Shown here in pieces: positions 26,683 to 36,249 of a stretch of 64,000 bases of DNA. Source of the DNA: Paracoccaceae bacterium (GTDB lineage Bacteria; Pseudomonadota; Alphaproteobacteria; Rhodobacterales; Rhodobacteraceae); contig JABSSD010000028.1 of NCBI GenBank assembly GCA_013214575.1, positions 1 through 64,000 on the forward strand, in the 5' to 3' direction. Under the pieces are notes generated by a model. That model was not told where the DNA came from and searched no databases. It worked only from the letters and a program-made list of their open reading frames with translations. The stretch's first letter is position 1. Each line of letters begins with the position of its first letter. Position numbers and translations under genes: made by a program.

Positions 26683-29361
26683 TTACACTGCCATTTCCGA
26701 GCTCAAAGGCAAAGAAACCCGAAAGGCGCCGCCTGGGTGCCCGGGCAGGTATCGCACGTCGCCGCCCAGACGCTGCATGATCTCGCGGCAAATGGCCAAA
26801 CCAAGCCCCGCGCCGCCCGCTTTTTCCGGGTTAACCCTAGAGAACTTCTCGAAAATCAATTGTTGAGAGGCGGTGGGAATGCCGCTGCCGTTGTCGACAA
26901 AATCAATCCGCAACCGTCCCCGTTTGGTGGAGACCTCGACGCGAATTTCCGGGCTGTCCGCATCGCAGTATTTTTGCGCATTGGCGATCAAATTGATGAA
27001 GACCTGTGCCAACCGGTCCAGATCTGACGATATGCGCAGTGTTTCGCTCGGCCCGTGACGAACAACCGTCAGCGGTTGCTCCGATCCGGCCAGCGCGGTG
27101 GACACCGCGTGATCCAGAACCTCAGCCAAACTGCCAACCGTCATGTTCAGGCTCACCTGACCGCTTTCCAGCACGCTGAGGTCCAACAGGTCATTCAACA
27201 ATCTAGTCAACCGCAGGGCTTCATCGTGGATGATACTGGCGTAGCGGATATTATCCGCCTCGCTGCGCCCGCCCGCCTCACGCAGAATTTCGGAAAAGGC
27301 CCGGATTGAGGTCATAGGGGTGCGCAGCTCATGGCTCACCTGGCTCAGAAAATCGTCTTTCTGCTGCGAAATGAGGGTCAATTTCTCATTTGTTTCACGC
27401 AGTTTACGGGCCGTGCGTGCCAGTTCCACCGATTGCGTTTCCAGCTGGCTCGAATATTCCAGAATCTGCGCCGTTTCATCGGCAACAGCCAATAGATCCT
27501 CAACTGACACCGACGACCCGCCTGCAATCTGCCCAACCATGGCATGTGCGGCTGCGGTTCCAACCGAGCCGCTAAGCTCGCGCTCCAGCCGTTCCAGAAA
27601 CGCCGGGGTTGGCTCGGGAAAATCATTATGTGCCCCCTGACGCAGCGCTTCCTTCTGGAAAAACGCTTGCGCCTCGTCAGCGCCAAGGATTCGCTGCGAC
27701 ATCACCATCAGATCTTCGCTCTGTGCCACCTGACCGGTCCAGCCACGCGGGCCAACCGAGTGCTCGAACACATTGACAAACTGGGCCCCTTGCAGCCGTT
27801 CCATCGGGCTGGGAAATGTCGCCAGTGAAACAAAGCAAAACGCCGCAGTGTTCAGCGTCATTGACCACATCACCGCATGGACAATCGGGTCCAGCCCCTC
27901 AATGCCAAACAGTGCCTGCGGCCGCAGCCAGGACAGCCCGAACAACCCGTCACTCAGAACCGAGGTCGGCAGCAAGCCCCCCCCGAGGGCGGGCAGAAGC
28001 ATGGTGAACACCCACAGCACAAACCCCACCGTCAACCCGGCCAGCGCCCCCGAACGGGTGGCGCCGCGCCAGAACAGACCGCCGACCAGGGCGGGCAGGA
28101 TCTGGGCAATGCCGGCAAAGGAAATCAACCCAATCGAGGCCAGCGCCGCGCCCTGTCCGGAGAACCGGAAATAGAAATACCCCAGCGCCATAATGGCGGC
28201 GATCGACAGCCGGCGTGACAGCAGCACCACATTGCGGACATCGCCTGACACCGAGGCCCCCTCCCCCTGTAGCCGCAGCCAGATCGGCATCACGATATGG
28301 TTCGACACCATCGTCGACAGCGCCATGGCGGCGACAATCACCATCGAGGTGGCCGAGGAGAAACCGCCCAGGAAGGCCAGCACCGCCAGCCCGTCGCGGC
28401 CCTGGCTCAGCGGCAGGGTGAGCACAAACAGGTCGGGATTTGATCCCGCCGGCATCAGCTCCAGCCCGATGGCCGCAATCGGCACCACAAACAGGCTCAT
28501 CAGCAGCAGATACAGCGGAAAGGCCCAGGCCGCGGTGCGCAGGTGCCTTTCGTCCTCGTTTTCCACCACCATCACCTGAAACATCCGCGGCAGGCAGACA
28601 AAGGCGGCCGCCGCCAGAAAGGTGATGGTGACCCAGCGATCGCCCTGCACCCGCCATTGACCAATGGGCGAGGCATCAATGCGGGCCATGGTTTCACTGA
28701 CCCCGTCCGACAGCCCCCACACCACAAAAATGCCCACCGCCAGCAGCGCCAGCAGCTTGACCACCGCCTCAACGGCGACCGCCGTCACCACCCCGTGGTG
28801 GCGCTCATTGGCGTTCAGATTGCGGGTGCCGAACAGGATCGCAAACACCGCCAGCCCGGCCGCCACCCAAAACACAGTTGTGGTCTCGTTCAACTGGCGC
28901 GCCGGGTCTGCCTCGGCAAAGGTCGAGAACGACAGGGTGATCGATTGCAGCTGCAGCGCAATATAGGGGGTCACCCCGATCACCGCCAGGATGGTCACAC
29001 AGATCGCCAGCGTGTTGGACTTGCCATATCGAGCCGAGATCAGATCCGCGATCGAGGTGACCCGCTGACTGCGGCCAATCCGCACCAGTTTGCGCAGCCC
29101 CCACCACCATCCGATCATCACCAATGTCGGCCCCAGATAGATGGTAATAAACTCCAGCCCGGACCGCGCTGCATAGCCAACCGCGCCGTAAAAAGTCCAG
29201 GCGGTACAATAGATTGACAGGGACAGCGTATAGACCAGCGGCGACCGCAGCCAGCCTGCCCGGTGGCCTCGGCTGGCATTGCGGTCCGCCACAAAAGCCA
29301 CCAGAAAAAGCAGTGCTACATAGGCCATGCAGATGACGACAAGCACATTCAGAGAGGCCAT
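26683..29361 (-). CDS. Sodium:solute symporter-linked histidine kinase, CrbS/CbrA-like
   Basis: The 892-residue protein fuses an SSS-family membrane domain (about 13 helices in residues 1-560) to a histidine kinase. The dimerisation motif VSHELRTPMTS places the phosphorylated His at 677. N, G1 and G2 boxes follow (NLIANAQKYC, DFVDNGSGIP, GAGLGLAICREI). Similar kinases (CrbS, CbrA, MxtR) sense carbon sources; CrbS controls acetyl-CoA synthetase in Vibrio and Pseudomonas. The start overlaps the preceding small membrane gene and follows GAGGAGG. Partner: the single-domain regulator upstream. Signal and targets are inferred. Confidence 0.88.
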   Translation of the reverse strand: MASLNVLVVICMAYVALLFLVAFVADRNASRGHRAGWLRSPLVYTLSLSIYCTAWTFYGAVGYAARSGLEFITIYLGPTLVMIGWWWGLRKLVRIGRSQRVTSIADLISARYGKSNTLAICVTILAVIGVTPYIALQLQSITLSFSTFAEADPARQLNETTTVFWVAAGLAVFAILFGTRNLNANERHHGVVTAVAVEAVVKLLALLAVGIFVVWGLSDGVSETMARIDASPIGQWRVQGDRWVTITFLAAAAFVCLPRMFQVMVVENEDERHLRTAAWAFPLYLLLMSLFVVPIAAIGLELMPAGSNPDLFVLTLPLSQGRDGLAVLAFLGGFSSATSMVIVAAMALSTMVSNHIVMPIWLRLQGEGASVSGDVRNVVLLSRRLSIAAIMALGYFYFRFSGQGAALASIGLISFAGIAQILPALVGGLFWRGATRSGALAGLTVGFVLWVFTMLLPALGGGLLPTSVLSDGLFGLSWLRPQALFGIEGLDPIVHAVMWSMTLNTAAFCFVSLATFPSPMERLQGAQFVNVFEHSVGPRGWTGQVAQSEDLMVMSQRILGADEAQAFFQKEALRQGAHNDFPEPTPAFLERLERELSGSVGTAAAHAMVGQIAGGSSVSVEDLLAVADETAQILEYSSQLETQSVELARTARKLRETNEKLTLISQQKDDFLSQVSHELRTPMTSIRAFSEILREAGGRSEADNIRYASIIHDEALRLTRLLNDLLDLSVLESGQVSLNMTVGSLAEVLDHAVSTALAGSEQPLTVVRHGPSETLRISSDLDRLAQVFINLIANAQKYCDADSPEIRVEVSTKRGRLRIDFVDNGSGIPTASQQLIFEKFSRVNPEKAGGAGLGLAICREIMQRLGGDVRYLPGHPGGAFRVSLPLSSEMAV

Positions 29362-29696
29362 TAAGGGGCCTCCTCACCCGGTTGATCGGTGCCGTCACTC
29401 CAGTTTTCGGCCCAGCGGCGCACCGCGCCTCCAAAGGCCAGGCTGGCCAGGATCAACAATGTCCAGACAACAAACATATAGGTGATCGCCTCGGACATCG
29501 CCATGCCACCCGAGGTATCCGGTGCCGGATAGGGATCGGGGTTGGGCCACATCAGCGGCACACAAAACAGCAGCGCCCCGGTCAGCGGCAACAGTCGGGC
29601 AAGATCCATCAGCCGCCGGTGGCGATAGGCCCCGCGCTCGACAAACAGGGCTGTCCGCTGCCGACCGCTTGTTTCGTCACGGTCGGTCTGGCTCAT
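29361..29696 (-). CDS. Small two-helix membrane protein of the symporter-kinase operon
   Basis: The 111-residue protein has two membrane helices, about residues 33-51 and 67-92, with charged ends. I do not recognise a named family. It overlaps the response regulator gene by four bases and the kinase gene by one, so the three are co-translated. Sodium:solute symporters such as ActP often have a small two-helix partner encoded just upstream (YjcH/DUF485, DUF4212); this could be the equivalent for the kinase's symporter domain. That is an inference from layout. Confidence 0.75.
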   Translation of the reverse strand: MSQTDRDETSGRQRTALFVERGAYRHRRLMDLARLLPLTGALLFCVPLMWPNPDPYPAPDTSGGMAMSEAITYMFVVWTLLILASLAFGGAVRRWAENWSDGTDQPGEEAP

Positions 29697-30073
29697 CCCT
29701 GATTGGCCTGCGCATGCAGATCGCGCACTGCAGCCAGAACCTCGGTGTTAGAAAAGGGTTTGGTCATGAACCGGCTGACCCCGGCCTTTTCGGCCATTTC
29801 CCGGTCCCGCGCCTGGCCGCGCGCCGTCAGCATCAGCACCGGAAGATTGCGCAAACATTCCTCGTCGCGAAGGTCCTTGAGGATCTCCATGCCGCTTTTC
29901 CCCGGCAGCATCAGGTCCAGAATCACCAGATCGGGATTCGCCGCCTTGATCACCTCCACCGCATCGCTGCCATCAGAATGCGCCTCAACGGTCCAGCCTT
30001 CCCGGGTCAGCAAAAACCGGATCGCCTCAATGATATTTGGCTCATCCTCGACCAAAACCACATGTCTTCCCAT
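29693..30073 (-). CDS. Single-domain response regulator
   Basis: The 126-residue protein is a lone receiver domain: acidic pair in LVEDEPN, phospho-acceptor Asp in LVILDLMLPGKSG, conserved Thr/Ala in LMLTARG and Lys in MTKPF. There is no output domain. An upstream TTG adds two codons, but ATG 30073 follows GGGAGGGG and is preferred. As first gene of a three-gene operon with the symporter-kinase, it is the likely phosphate acceptor and must act through another protein. Confidence 0.92.
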   Translation of the reverse strand: MGRHVVLVEDEPNIIEAIRFLLTREGWTVEAHSDGSDAVEVIKAANPDLVILDLMLPGKSGMEILKDLRDEECLRNLPVLMLTARGQARDREMAEKAGVSRFMTKPFSNTEVLAAVRDLHAQANQG

Positions 30074-30169
30074 GTTCAATTCCCCTCCCGACGCTGCCTC
30101 CCGGTCCCGCAGGACTCCAGCGCCATATCGTCAAATTCTCCGCAGGTTAGACCTGCAGCAACAGAACTG

Positions 30170-31465
30170 TCAAAACTCTTCATCCAAAATAGAGGGCTCG
30201 CGGCGCGCCACACAGTCCCGGCCGGCGCAGACCCGGCAATTGGAGCCCACGGCCAAGGGCTCTGCTGGCACCGCTGCCAGCGGCAAGATCAGCATCACCG
30301 CGCGATACACTGGATCCCGGTCAAAATCTGGCGGGGTCTGCGGCCAGGCGATGGCCAAACACTCAAAACCCGCCGCATGACGCCCATGCTGTATCACCTG
30401 CCGCCGCACCGGAACCAGCGGCCGGGCAAGCGCCGTATACAGCGGCCACAACGGGCAAGCCGCGCCAAATCGGGGCAATGCAAATCCGGCAATGGGCTTG
30501 CGCAGCAAGACCGCCCCCGAGGCGTCGCAGATCACCAGCCCGCAGGGCTGCCCAAGAACCGCCTCCGGCAAGGCCGCCAACCGTCGCAACACCTGTGGCA
30601 AATCGCTGTGGAACTCTGTCGCCAGCTTTGCCGGATCAAATCCACCGCTCAGGGACTGGGCAATCGCTGCCAATGGCATCTTCTCGGCGTCGGCGCGGTA
30701 TTGCTGCAGGGCGTTCAGGGCCGTGCTGCGGGCTGCGTCACTCTGCAATTCAGGCGAGGCGGCGACCAGTTCCTCGGGGCTGGCCTGGCCCTGCTCGAGA
30801 GAGCCAAAGTGATAGTCATGCGCCGTGAAAAAAGCCTCCAACTCTTCCTGCGGCACCCCGCGGCGCACAGATCCGGTGTTGCTCTGATCCAGAAAACTCA
30901 CCAGCGATTTGCTGCTTTCAGCCAGCCGCCGGGAATCCTCGTTCAGATTTCGGTGGAACCGGTCCCGCCATTCCGGCTCCAGCTCACCGGTTTCCGCCAG
31001 AATAGATGCGGTCGAGCGAATGGACGCGGCGGTTGAGAGAACCTCGTGCAGCGAGGCCGCCAGATGCGGGTCATGTGTCAACCGGTCCGACAACACTTGC
31101 ACCGTCCGCTCCAGCGAGGCGACCCGGCGATGTTCGCCAGCCAGCACCTCGGCCCAGCCCGGAAACCGCCCGGCAAATTCATCCGCATGATCCAGTTCGG
31201 CAACCGGCTTTCCCGCATCCGCCGCCGCCTCGCGCAGGGTTGCAATCAACGCCACCTCGGCGCCCTCGGTCAGCATCGAGGGCTCGACACCCAATGCCCG
31301 GGCGATATCAACCAGCAGCTTGCCACCAATTCGGCGCCGGTTGTGTTCGATCAGATTGAGATAAGAGGCGGAAATATCCACCTGTCGCGCCAATGCCGCC
31401 TGACGCAGGTCAAGAAACAGCCTGCGTTTGCGGATCCGACTGCCAGTCAGGGTATCTCGAGCCAT
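30170..31465 (-). CDS. Short-chain acyl-CoA regulator, ScfR family (XRE helix-turn-helix)
   Basis: The 431-residue protein has an XRE helix-turn-helix at about residues 8-60 (LRQAALARQVDISASYLNLIEHNRRRIGG), a long helical linker, a C-terminal ligand-binding domain, and the cysteine motif CRVCAGRDC near the end. This fits the ScfR group (RamB, PccR, MccR), which senses acetyl-, propionyl- or methylcitrate-pathway intermediates and controls acetate or propionate use. ATG 31465 gives the family N-terminus; the 60-codon extension is rejected. Its own ligand and targets are not shown by the sequence. Confidence 0.87.
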   Translation of the reverse strand: MARDTLTGSRIRKRRLFLDLRQAALARQVDISASYLNLIEHNRRRIGGKLLVDIARALGVEPSMLTEGAEVALIATLREAAADAGKPVAELDHADEFAGRFPGWAEVLAGEHRRVASLERTVQVLSDRLTHDPHLAASLHEVLSTAASIRSTASILAETGELEPEWRDRFHRNLNEDSRRLAESSKSLVSFLDQSNTGSVRRGVPQEELEAFFTAHDYHFGSLEQGQASPEELVAASPELQSDAARSTALNALQQYRADAEKMPLAAIAQSLSGGFDPAKLATEFHSDLPQVLRRLAALPEAVLGQPCGLVICDASGAVLLRKPIAGFALPRFGAACPLWPLYTALARPLVPVRRQVIQHGRHAAGFECLAIAWPQTPPDFDRDPVYRAVMLILPLAAVPAEPLAVGSNCRVCAGRDCVARREPSILDEEF

Positions 31466-31589
31466 GACGCAGGCCTCTCTTTTTATGCCAATTTTACGGA
31501 TTTGCTGCACTGCAACATAAGAAACTTTACAACTTAACCAAGATGCTGTGCATTTATTTACAGGATTACCCCGAAAAACAAGGCTATTA

Positions 31590-31637
31590 TTGCGAAATTT
31601 TACAAACCCTCCGCATAGTGTCTTTGCACAATTGTGC
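31590..31637. promoter_or_regulatory. Candidate operators between scfR and the Liv-type importer
   Basis: TTGCGAAATTTTACAAA (31590-31606) resembles two degenerate copies of the TTTGCAAA half-site known for PccR/RamB-type regulators. A perfect 12-base palindrome GCACAATTGTGC lies at 31626-31637. Both are in the 229-base divergent promoter region. Assignment to a factor is tentative. Confidence 0.35.
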
Positions 31638-31694
31638 CTGCGCATCGTGGAACTAGAGGAGCCATGGCGCGTTTATCGTATCAGGGAGGATTTT

Positions 31695-33038
31695 ATGTCC
31701 AATTCAAAGTTTACTCGTCGTGGTATGCTGAAAACCGGTGCTATCGCCGGGGCCGGCGTTGCACTACCGACGATCTTTACCGCGTCTTCCGTCGCGGCCT
31801 ATACCAATGAACCCACTGGCGGCTCTGTCACTCTGGGCTTCAACGTCCCACAAACTGGCCCCTACGCCGACGAAGGCGCCGACGAGTTGCGCGCCTATCA
31901 ACTGGCTGTCGAGCACCTGAACGGTGAAGGCGATGGCGGCATGATGAACACCTTCAGCTCCAAAGAGCTGCAGGGCAACGGTATCCTCGGCAAGAAGGTC
32001 GAGTTTGTCACCGGCGATACCCAGACCAAATCTGACGCCGCCCGTGCATCGGCCAAGTCGATGATCGAAAAAGACGGCGCGGTGATGATCTCCGGCGGCT
32101 CATCCTCGGGTGTTGCCATCGCAGTTCAGGGTCTGTGTCAGGAAGCTGGCGTGATCTTCATGGCCGGTCTGACCCACTCCAACGACACCACCGGCAAGGA
32201 CAAGAAGGCCAACGGTTTCCGTCACTTCTTTAACGCCTATATGTCGGCCGCGGCGCTGGCGCCGGTGCTCAAGAATCTCTATGGCACCGACCGCAACGCC
32301 TATCACCTGACGGCTGACTACACCTGGGGCTGGACCCAGGAAGAATCGATCGCAGCCGCCACCGAAGCGATGGGCTGGAACACCGTCAACAAGGTGCGCA
32401 CCCCGCTCGCCTCCACTGACTTCTCGTCCTATATCGCTCCGGTGCTGAACTCGGGCGCCGATGTTCTGATCCTGAACCACTACGGTGGGAACATGGTGAA
32501 CTCGCTGACCAACGCGGTGCAGTTTGGCCTGAAAGACAAGATGGTCAACGGCAAGAACTTTGAGATCGTGGTGCCGCTGTACAGCCGTCTGATGGCCAAA
32601 GGCGCCGGAGCCAACGTGAAGGGCATTCTGGGCTCTACCAACTGGCACTGGTCGCTGCAGGACGATGCCACCAAGGCGTTTGTCAAATCCTTTGGCACCA
32701 AATACGGCTTCCCACCAAGCCAGGCGGCGCATACCGTCTATTGCCAGACCCTGCTCTATGCAGACGCAGCTCAGCGCGCAGGCACTTTCAACCCCTGTGG
32801 TATCGGCGAAGCCCTGGAAGGCTTTGAGTTCGACGGTCTGGGCAACGGCAAGACGCTGTACCGGGCTGGCGATCACCAGTGCTTCAAGGACGTTCTGGTG
32901 GTGAAGGGGAAAGAGAACCCAACCTCCGAGTTCGACCTTTTGGAAGTGGTCGAAGTCACCCCTGCCGGTCAGGTCACCTACCCGATCGATCACCCGATGT
33001 TTGCAGGCGGTGCCCTGGGCACTTGTAACGCAGGCTAA
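31695..33038 (+). CDS. Branched-chain amino acid/amide ABC transporter, binding protein
   Basis: The 447-residue protein starts with a twin-arginine signal (KFTRRGMLKTGAIAGAGVALP) and continues as a type I periplasmic binding protein of the Peripla_BP_6/LivJ-UrtA group (GFNVPQTGPYADEGADELRAYQLAVEHLN). The ATG at 31695 follows AGGGAGGA; 49 upstream codons are rejected. It heads a five-gene importer with two permeases and two ATPases. Substrate could be branched-chain amino acids, amides or urea; the Tat signal and length exceed classical LivJ. Confidence 0.9.
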   Translation: MSNSKFTRRGMLKTGAIAGAGVALPTIFTASSVAAYTNEPTGGSVTLGFNVPQTGPYADEGADELRAYQLAVEHLNGEGDGGMMNTFSSKELQGNGILGKKVEFVTGDTQTKSDAARASAKSMIEKDGAVMISGGSSSGVAIAVQGLCQEAGVIFMAGLTHSNDTTGKDKKANGFRHFFNAYMSAAALAPVLKNLYGTDRNAYHLTADYTWGWTQEESIAAATEAMGWNTVNKVRTPLASTDFSSYIAPVLNSGADVLILNHYGGNMVNSLTNAVQFGLKDKMVNGKNFEIVVPLYSRLMAKGAGANVKGILGSTNWHWSLQDDATKAFVKSFGTKYGFPPSQAAHTVYCQTLLYADAAQRAGTFNPCGIGEALEGFEFDGLGNGKTLYRAGDHQCFKDVLVVKGKENPTSEFDLLEVVEVTPAGQVTYPIDHPMFAGGALGTCNAG

Positions 33039-33050
33039 GGCCATCTGACC

Positions 33051-33081
33051 GGGCTGGGCGCACAACACTTGCGCCCGGCCC
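33051..33081 (+). terminator. Intercistronic hairpin after the binding-protein gene
   Basis: GGGCTGGGCGCA pairs with TGCGCCCGGCCC over 12 positions with one G-U, loop CAACACT. It lies in the 144-base gap before the first permease, so it probably favours expression of the binding protein over the membrane parts. Confidence 0.65.
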
Positions 33082-33182
33082 ATTCTCACCCGGCCGCCGG
33101 ATCTTGCTGATCGACACGGGGGACCCCCCCGAGGCCGCCGGACTCTCATACAGACCAGACGACAAACCCAAAGGTGGGGGCT

Positions 33183-34205
33183 ATGGACGCAATCCTATTG
33201 CAAATCTTGAACGGGCTCGACAAGGGCTCTGCCTATGCGCTGATTGCGCTGGGACTGACACTGATTTTTGGCACGCTTGGCGTGGTGAACTTTGCCCACG
33301 GGGCCCTGTTCATGATCGGTGCCTTCTGCGCCGTCACCGTACAACGGATCCTCAACATCAGCTTTGAAACGGTTGATCCAACCCAGACCGATTTTCTCGG
33401 CAATGCACTGATCGTCAAGACCCCCTATCTTGAGGCCTGGTTCGGGCCTGAGACGGGCGGATCAATCATTGACTGGGCGGTACCGCTGGCGATCCTGTTT
33501 GCCATCCCGGTCATGGTTTTTGTTGGCTTCGCGATGGAGCGCGGCTTGATCAAGCACTTCTACAAGCGCCCCCATGCGGATCAGATTTTGGTGACCTTTG
33601 GTCTCGCCATCGTGCTGCAGGAAATGATCAAATTTTTCTACGGCGCCAACCCGATCCAGACCCCTGCCCCCGAAATGCTGAGCGGCATTGTCAATGTCGG
33701 TGCTATCATCGGCATGGATATCGTCTATCCGGTCTGGCGCATCGTCTATTTCTTCTTTTCCCTGCTGGTTATCGGCGGCATCTTCTCGTTCCTGCAGTTC
33801 ACCACCTTTGGCATGGTGGTGCGGGCTGGCATGGCTGACCGCGAGACCGTAGGGCTGCTGGGCATCAACATCGACAAACGGTTCACCATCATGTTTGGCA
33901 TCGCCGCCGCTGTCGCGGGCCTTGCCGGGGTGATGTATACCCCGATCAACTCACCCAACTATCACATGGGCATGGACTTTCTGGTTCTGAGCTTTGTGGT
34001 TGTGGTGGTTGGCGGCATGGGCTCACTGCCCGGCGCCGTGCTGGCCGGCTTCCTGCTGGGAATTCTCGAAAGCTTTGCCTCGATGAACGAAATCAAATCT
34101 CTCATCCCCGGCATCGACCAAATCATCATCTATCTGGTGGCAATCATCATTCTGCTTGTACGTCCCCGAGGCCTGATGGGCCGCAAAGGCGTGATGGAGG
34201 AATAA
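33183..34205 (+). CDS. livH: Branched-chain amino acid-type ABC permease, LivH-like
   Basis: The 340-residue membrane protein has the LivH pattern: [21 protein letters not shown] at the start, the [12 protein letters not shown] segment, and the [19 protein letters not shown] motif near the end. ATG 33183, after GGTGGGGGCT, is preferred over a GTG three codons upstream. An insertion of about 40 residues after the second helix ([13 protein letters not shown]...) is longer than in classical LivH. Confidence 0.9.
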   Translation: MDAILLQILNGLDKGSAYALIALGLTLIFGTLGVVNFAHGALFMIGAFCAVTVQRILNISFETVDPTQTDFLGNALIVKTPYLEAWFGPETGGSIIDWAVPLAILFAIPVMVFVGFAMERGLIKHFYKRPHADQILVTFGLAIVLQEMIKFFYGANPIQTPAPEMLSGIVNVGAIIGMDIVYPVWRIVYFFFSLLVIGGIFSFLQFTTFGMVVRAGMADRETVGLLGINIDKRFTIMFGIAAAVAGLAGVMYTPINSPNYHMGMDFLVLSFVVVVVGGMGSLPGAVLAGFLLGILESFASMNEIKSLIPGIDQIIIYLVAIIILLVRPRGLMGRKGVMEE

Positions 34206-34209
34206 GAAC

Positions 34210-35412
34210 ATGCTCGGAATGAACAAAAACGACACCACAATGCTGCTGCTTGTCGCTGTATTGACGATGCTGGCCCCCTTTATCCTGAACCCATTCCCGA
34301 CAGAGAGCGGATGGGCGCAGTTCAACGCCGGATACCCGGACCTGATGCAGCGGTTTGTGATCTTTGGCATCTTTGCCATTGGCTTCAACATCCTGTTTGG
34401 CCTCACTGGCTATCTCAGCTTTGGCCACGCCGCCTTTCTGGGTATCGGCTCCTATTCAGCGGTCTGGATGTTCAAACTGCTCAGCATGAACGTCATCCCG
34501 GCCATCCTGTTGTCGGTGGCCATGGCGGGCGTCTTTGCGCTGGTGATCGGCTATATCTCGCTGCGGCGCTCGGGGATCTATTTTTCCATCCTGACGCTGG
34601 CCTTTGCGCAGATGTCGTTCAACCTGGCCTATTCGGTGCTGACCCCGATCACCAATGGTGAAACCGGCCTGCAACTGACCCTGAATGACCCGCGGATCTT
34701 AGGCCTGTCGCAAACCGCTGACGGCTCAATCCCGGTGACCAGCCTGTTCGGCCTCGAAATGCGCTCGACCTTTGAAATGGTGCTCGGCCCCTGGGCGTTC
34801 CAGTTCAACGTCGGCTACTACCTCAGCGCGCTGGTCCTGCTGGCGGCTTTCTACCTGTCGATCCGCATCTTCCGCTCGCCCTTTGGACTGATGCTGCGGG
34901 CGGTGAAATCCAACCAGCAGCGGATGAATTACACCGGGTTGAACACCCGCCCCTACACCCTAGCTGCCTTTGTGATTTCGGGCATGTATGCCGGTCTGGC
35001 TGGCGGGCTGCTGGCCTCGATGGATCCGCTGGCAGGCGCCGAGCGGATGCAGTGGACCGCCAGCGGTGAAGTGGTGCTGATGACCATTCTTGGCGGCGCG
35101 GGCACTCTGATTGGTCCGGTTCTGGGCGCAGGCTTTATCAAATACTTTGAGAACATCTTCTCCAAGATCAACGAAAACGTATTGCACGGTTGGTTCGGCG
35201 CGCTGCCCGATGGGCTGGAGGATCTGCTGGTCACACTGGTCTACCCCTTTGTCGGCAAAGGCTGGCACATGACGCTGGGCATCTTGTTTGTGCTGGTTGT
35301 GGTGTTCCTGCCCGGTGGTCTGGTCGAAGGCGGCCAACGCATAGCGGCCTGGCTGCGTCGCAAGAAGGCGGGCAAAAATACGCCCACCAGCACAATCGAA
35401 CCTGCGGAATAA
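34210..35412 (+). CDS. livM: Branched-chain amino acid-type ABC permease, LivM-like
   Basis: The 400-residue membrane protein has the LivM core: [20 protein letters not shown] near residue 60 and [16 protein letters not shown] near residue 295. It begins four bases after livH, with AGGAATAAGAAC as ribosome site, and pairs with LivH to form the channel. The C-terminus ends in a short polar tail. Confidence 0.91.
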   Translation: MLGMNKNDTTMLLLVAVLTMLAPFILNPFPTESGWAQFNAGYPDLMQRFVIFGIFAIGFNILFGLTGYLSFGHAAFLGIGSYSAVWMFKLLSMNVIPAILLSVAMAGVFALVIGYISLRRSGIYFSILTLAFAQMSFNLAYSVLTPITNGETGLQLTLNDPRILGLSQTADGSIPVTSLFGLEMRSTFEMVLGPWAFQFNVGYYLSALVLLAAFYLSIRIFRSPFGLMLRAVKSNQQRMNYTGLNTRPYTLAAFVISGMYAGLAGGLLASMDPLAGAERMQWTASGEVVLMTILGGAGTLIGPVLGAGFIKYFENIFSKINENVLHGWFGALPDGLEDLLVTLVYPFVGKGWHMTLGILFVLVVVFLPGGLVEGGQRIAAWLRRKKAGKNTPTSTIEPAE

Positions 35413-35423
35413 GGAGACACAAG

Positions 35424-36179
35424 ATGGGAATTCTTGAAGTCAAAGGCGTCAACAAGCGGTTCGGTGGCCTGCAGGCGCTGGGGGATGTAAACCTCAGCGT
35501 CAAGGAAAACTCGGTCCATGCCATCATCGGCCCCAACGGCGCCGGTAAATCCACCCTGCTGAACGTGCTGGTGGGCAAGCTGATCCCGGATACCGGATCG
35601 GTGATGTTCGATGGCAAATCGGTGCTGGGCCGCGCCCCCTATGAGATCAACCAGATGGGCATCAGCCGGGTGTTCCAGACGCCAGAGATCTTTGGCGATC
35701 TGACGGTATTGGAAAACATGCTGATCCCCTGCTTTGCCAAGCGCGACGGGGCCTTTGAGATGAACGCCATCACCTCGGTACTCAGCCAAAGGGATGTCAT
35801 TGAGAAAGCCGAGCATATGCTGGAAGAGATGAACATGGCGGACAAGCAGCATATGCATGCCGCCGCCCTGTCCCGGGGGGACAAACGCCGCCTTGAGATC
35901 GGCATGTGCCTGTCGCAGGAACCCCGGCTTTTGTTGCTGGATGAGCCCACCGCCGGCATGGCCCGGGCCGACACCAACAACACCATCGATCTGCTGAAAC
36001 AGATCAACGAAGAGCGCAATATCACCATCGTCATCATTGAACATGACATGCATGTGGTGTTCTCGCTGGCCGACCGGATCACCGTTTTGGCGCAGGGCAG
36101 CCCGCTGGTCGAAGACGACCCGCAGAACATCCGAGGCAACCCGCTGGTGCGCGAAGCCTATCTGGGTGAGAAGGCCTAG
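35424..36179 (+). CDS. livG: Branched-chain amino acid-type ABC ATPase, LivG-like
   Basis: It is one of two ATPases of the importer. Walker A is GPNGAGKST and Walker B is LLLLDEPTAGMA; the Q-loop is FQTPEIF. The signature reads LSRGDKRRLEIG instead of the canonical LSGGQ, a variant seen in part of this subfamily. The long open frame starts inside livM, but ATG 35424 after AAGGAGACACAAG gives a 251-residue protein of normal size. Confidence 0.9.
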   Translation: MGILEVKGVNKRFGGLQALGDVNLSVKENSVHAIIGPNGAGKSTLLNVLVGKLIPDTGSVMFDGKSVLGRAPYEINQMGISRVFQTPEIFGDLTVLENMLIPCFAKRDGAFEMNAITSVLSQRDVIEKAEHMLEEMNMADKQHMHAAALSRGDKRRLEIGMCLSQEPRLLLLDEPTAGMARADTNNTIDLLKQINEERNITIVIIEHDMHVVFSLADRITVLAQGSPLVEDDPQNIRGNPLVREAYLGEKA

Positions 36180-36249
36180 GGAGCATCGTCACTGATCCCA
36201 AAAACTGGCCACCGGTTTTTGGACATGTTGCCTGAGAAAGGAAATAATT

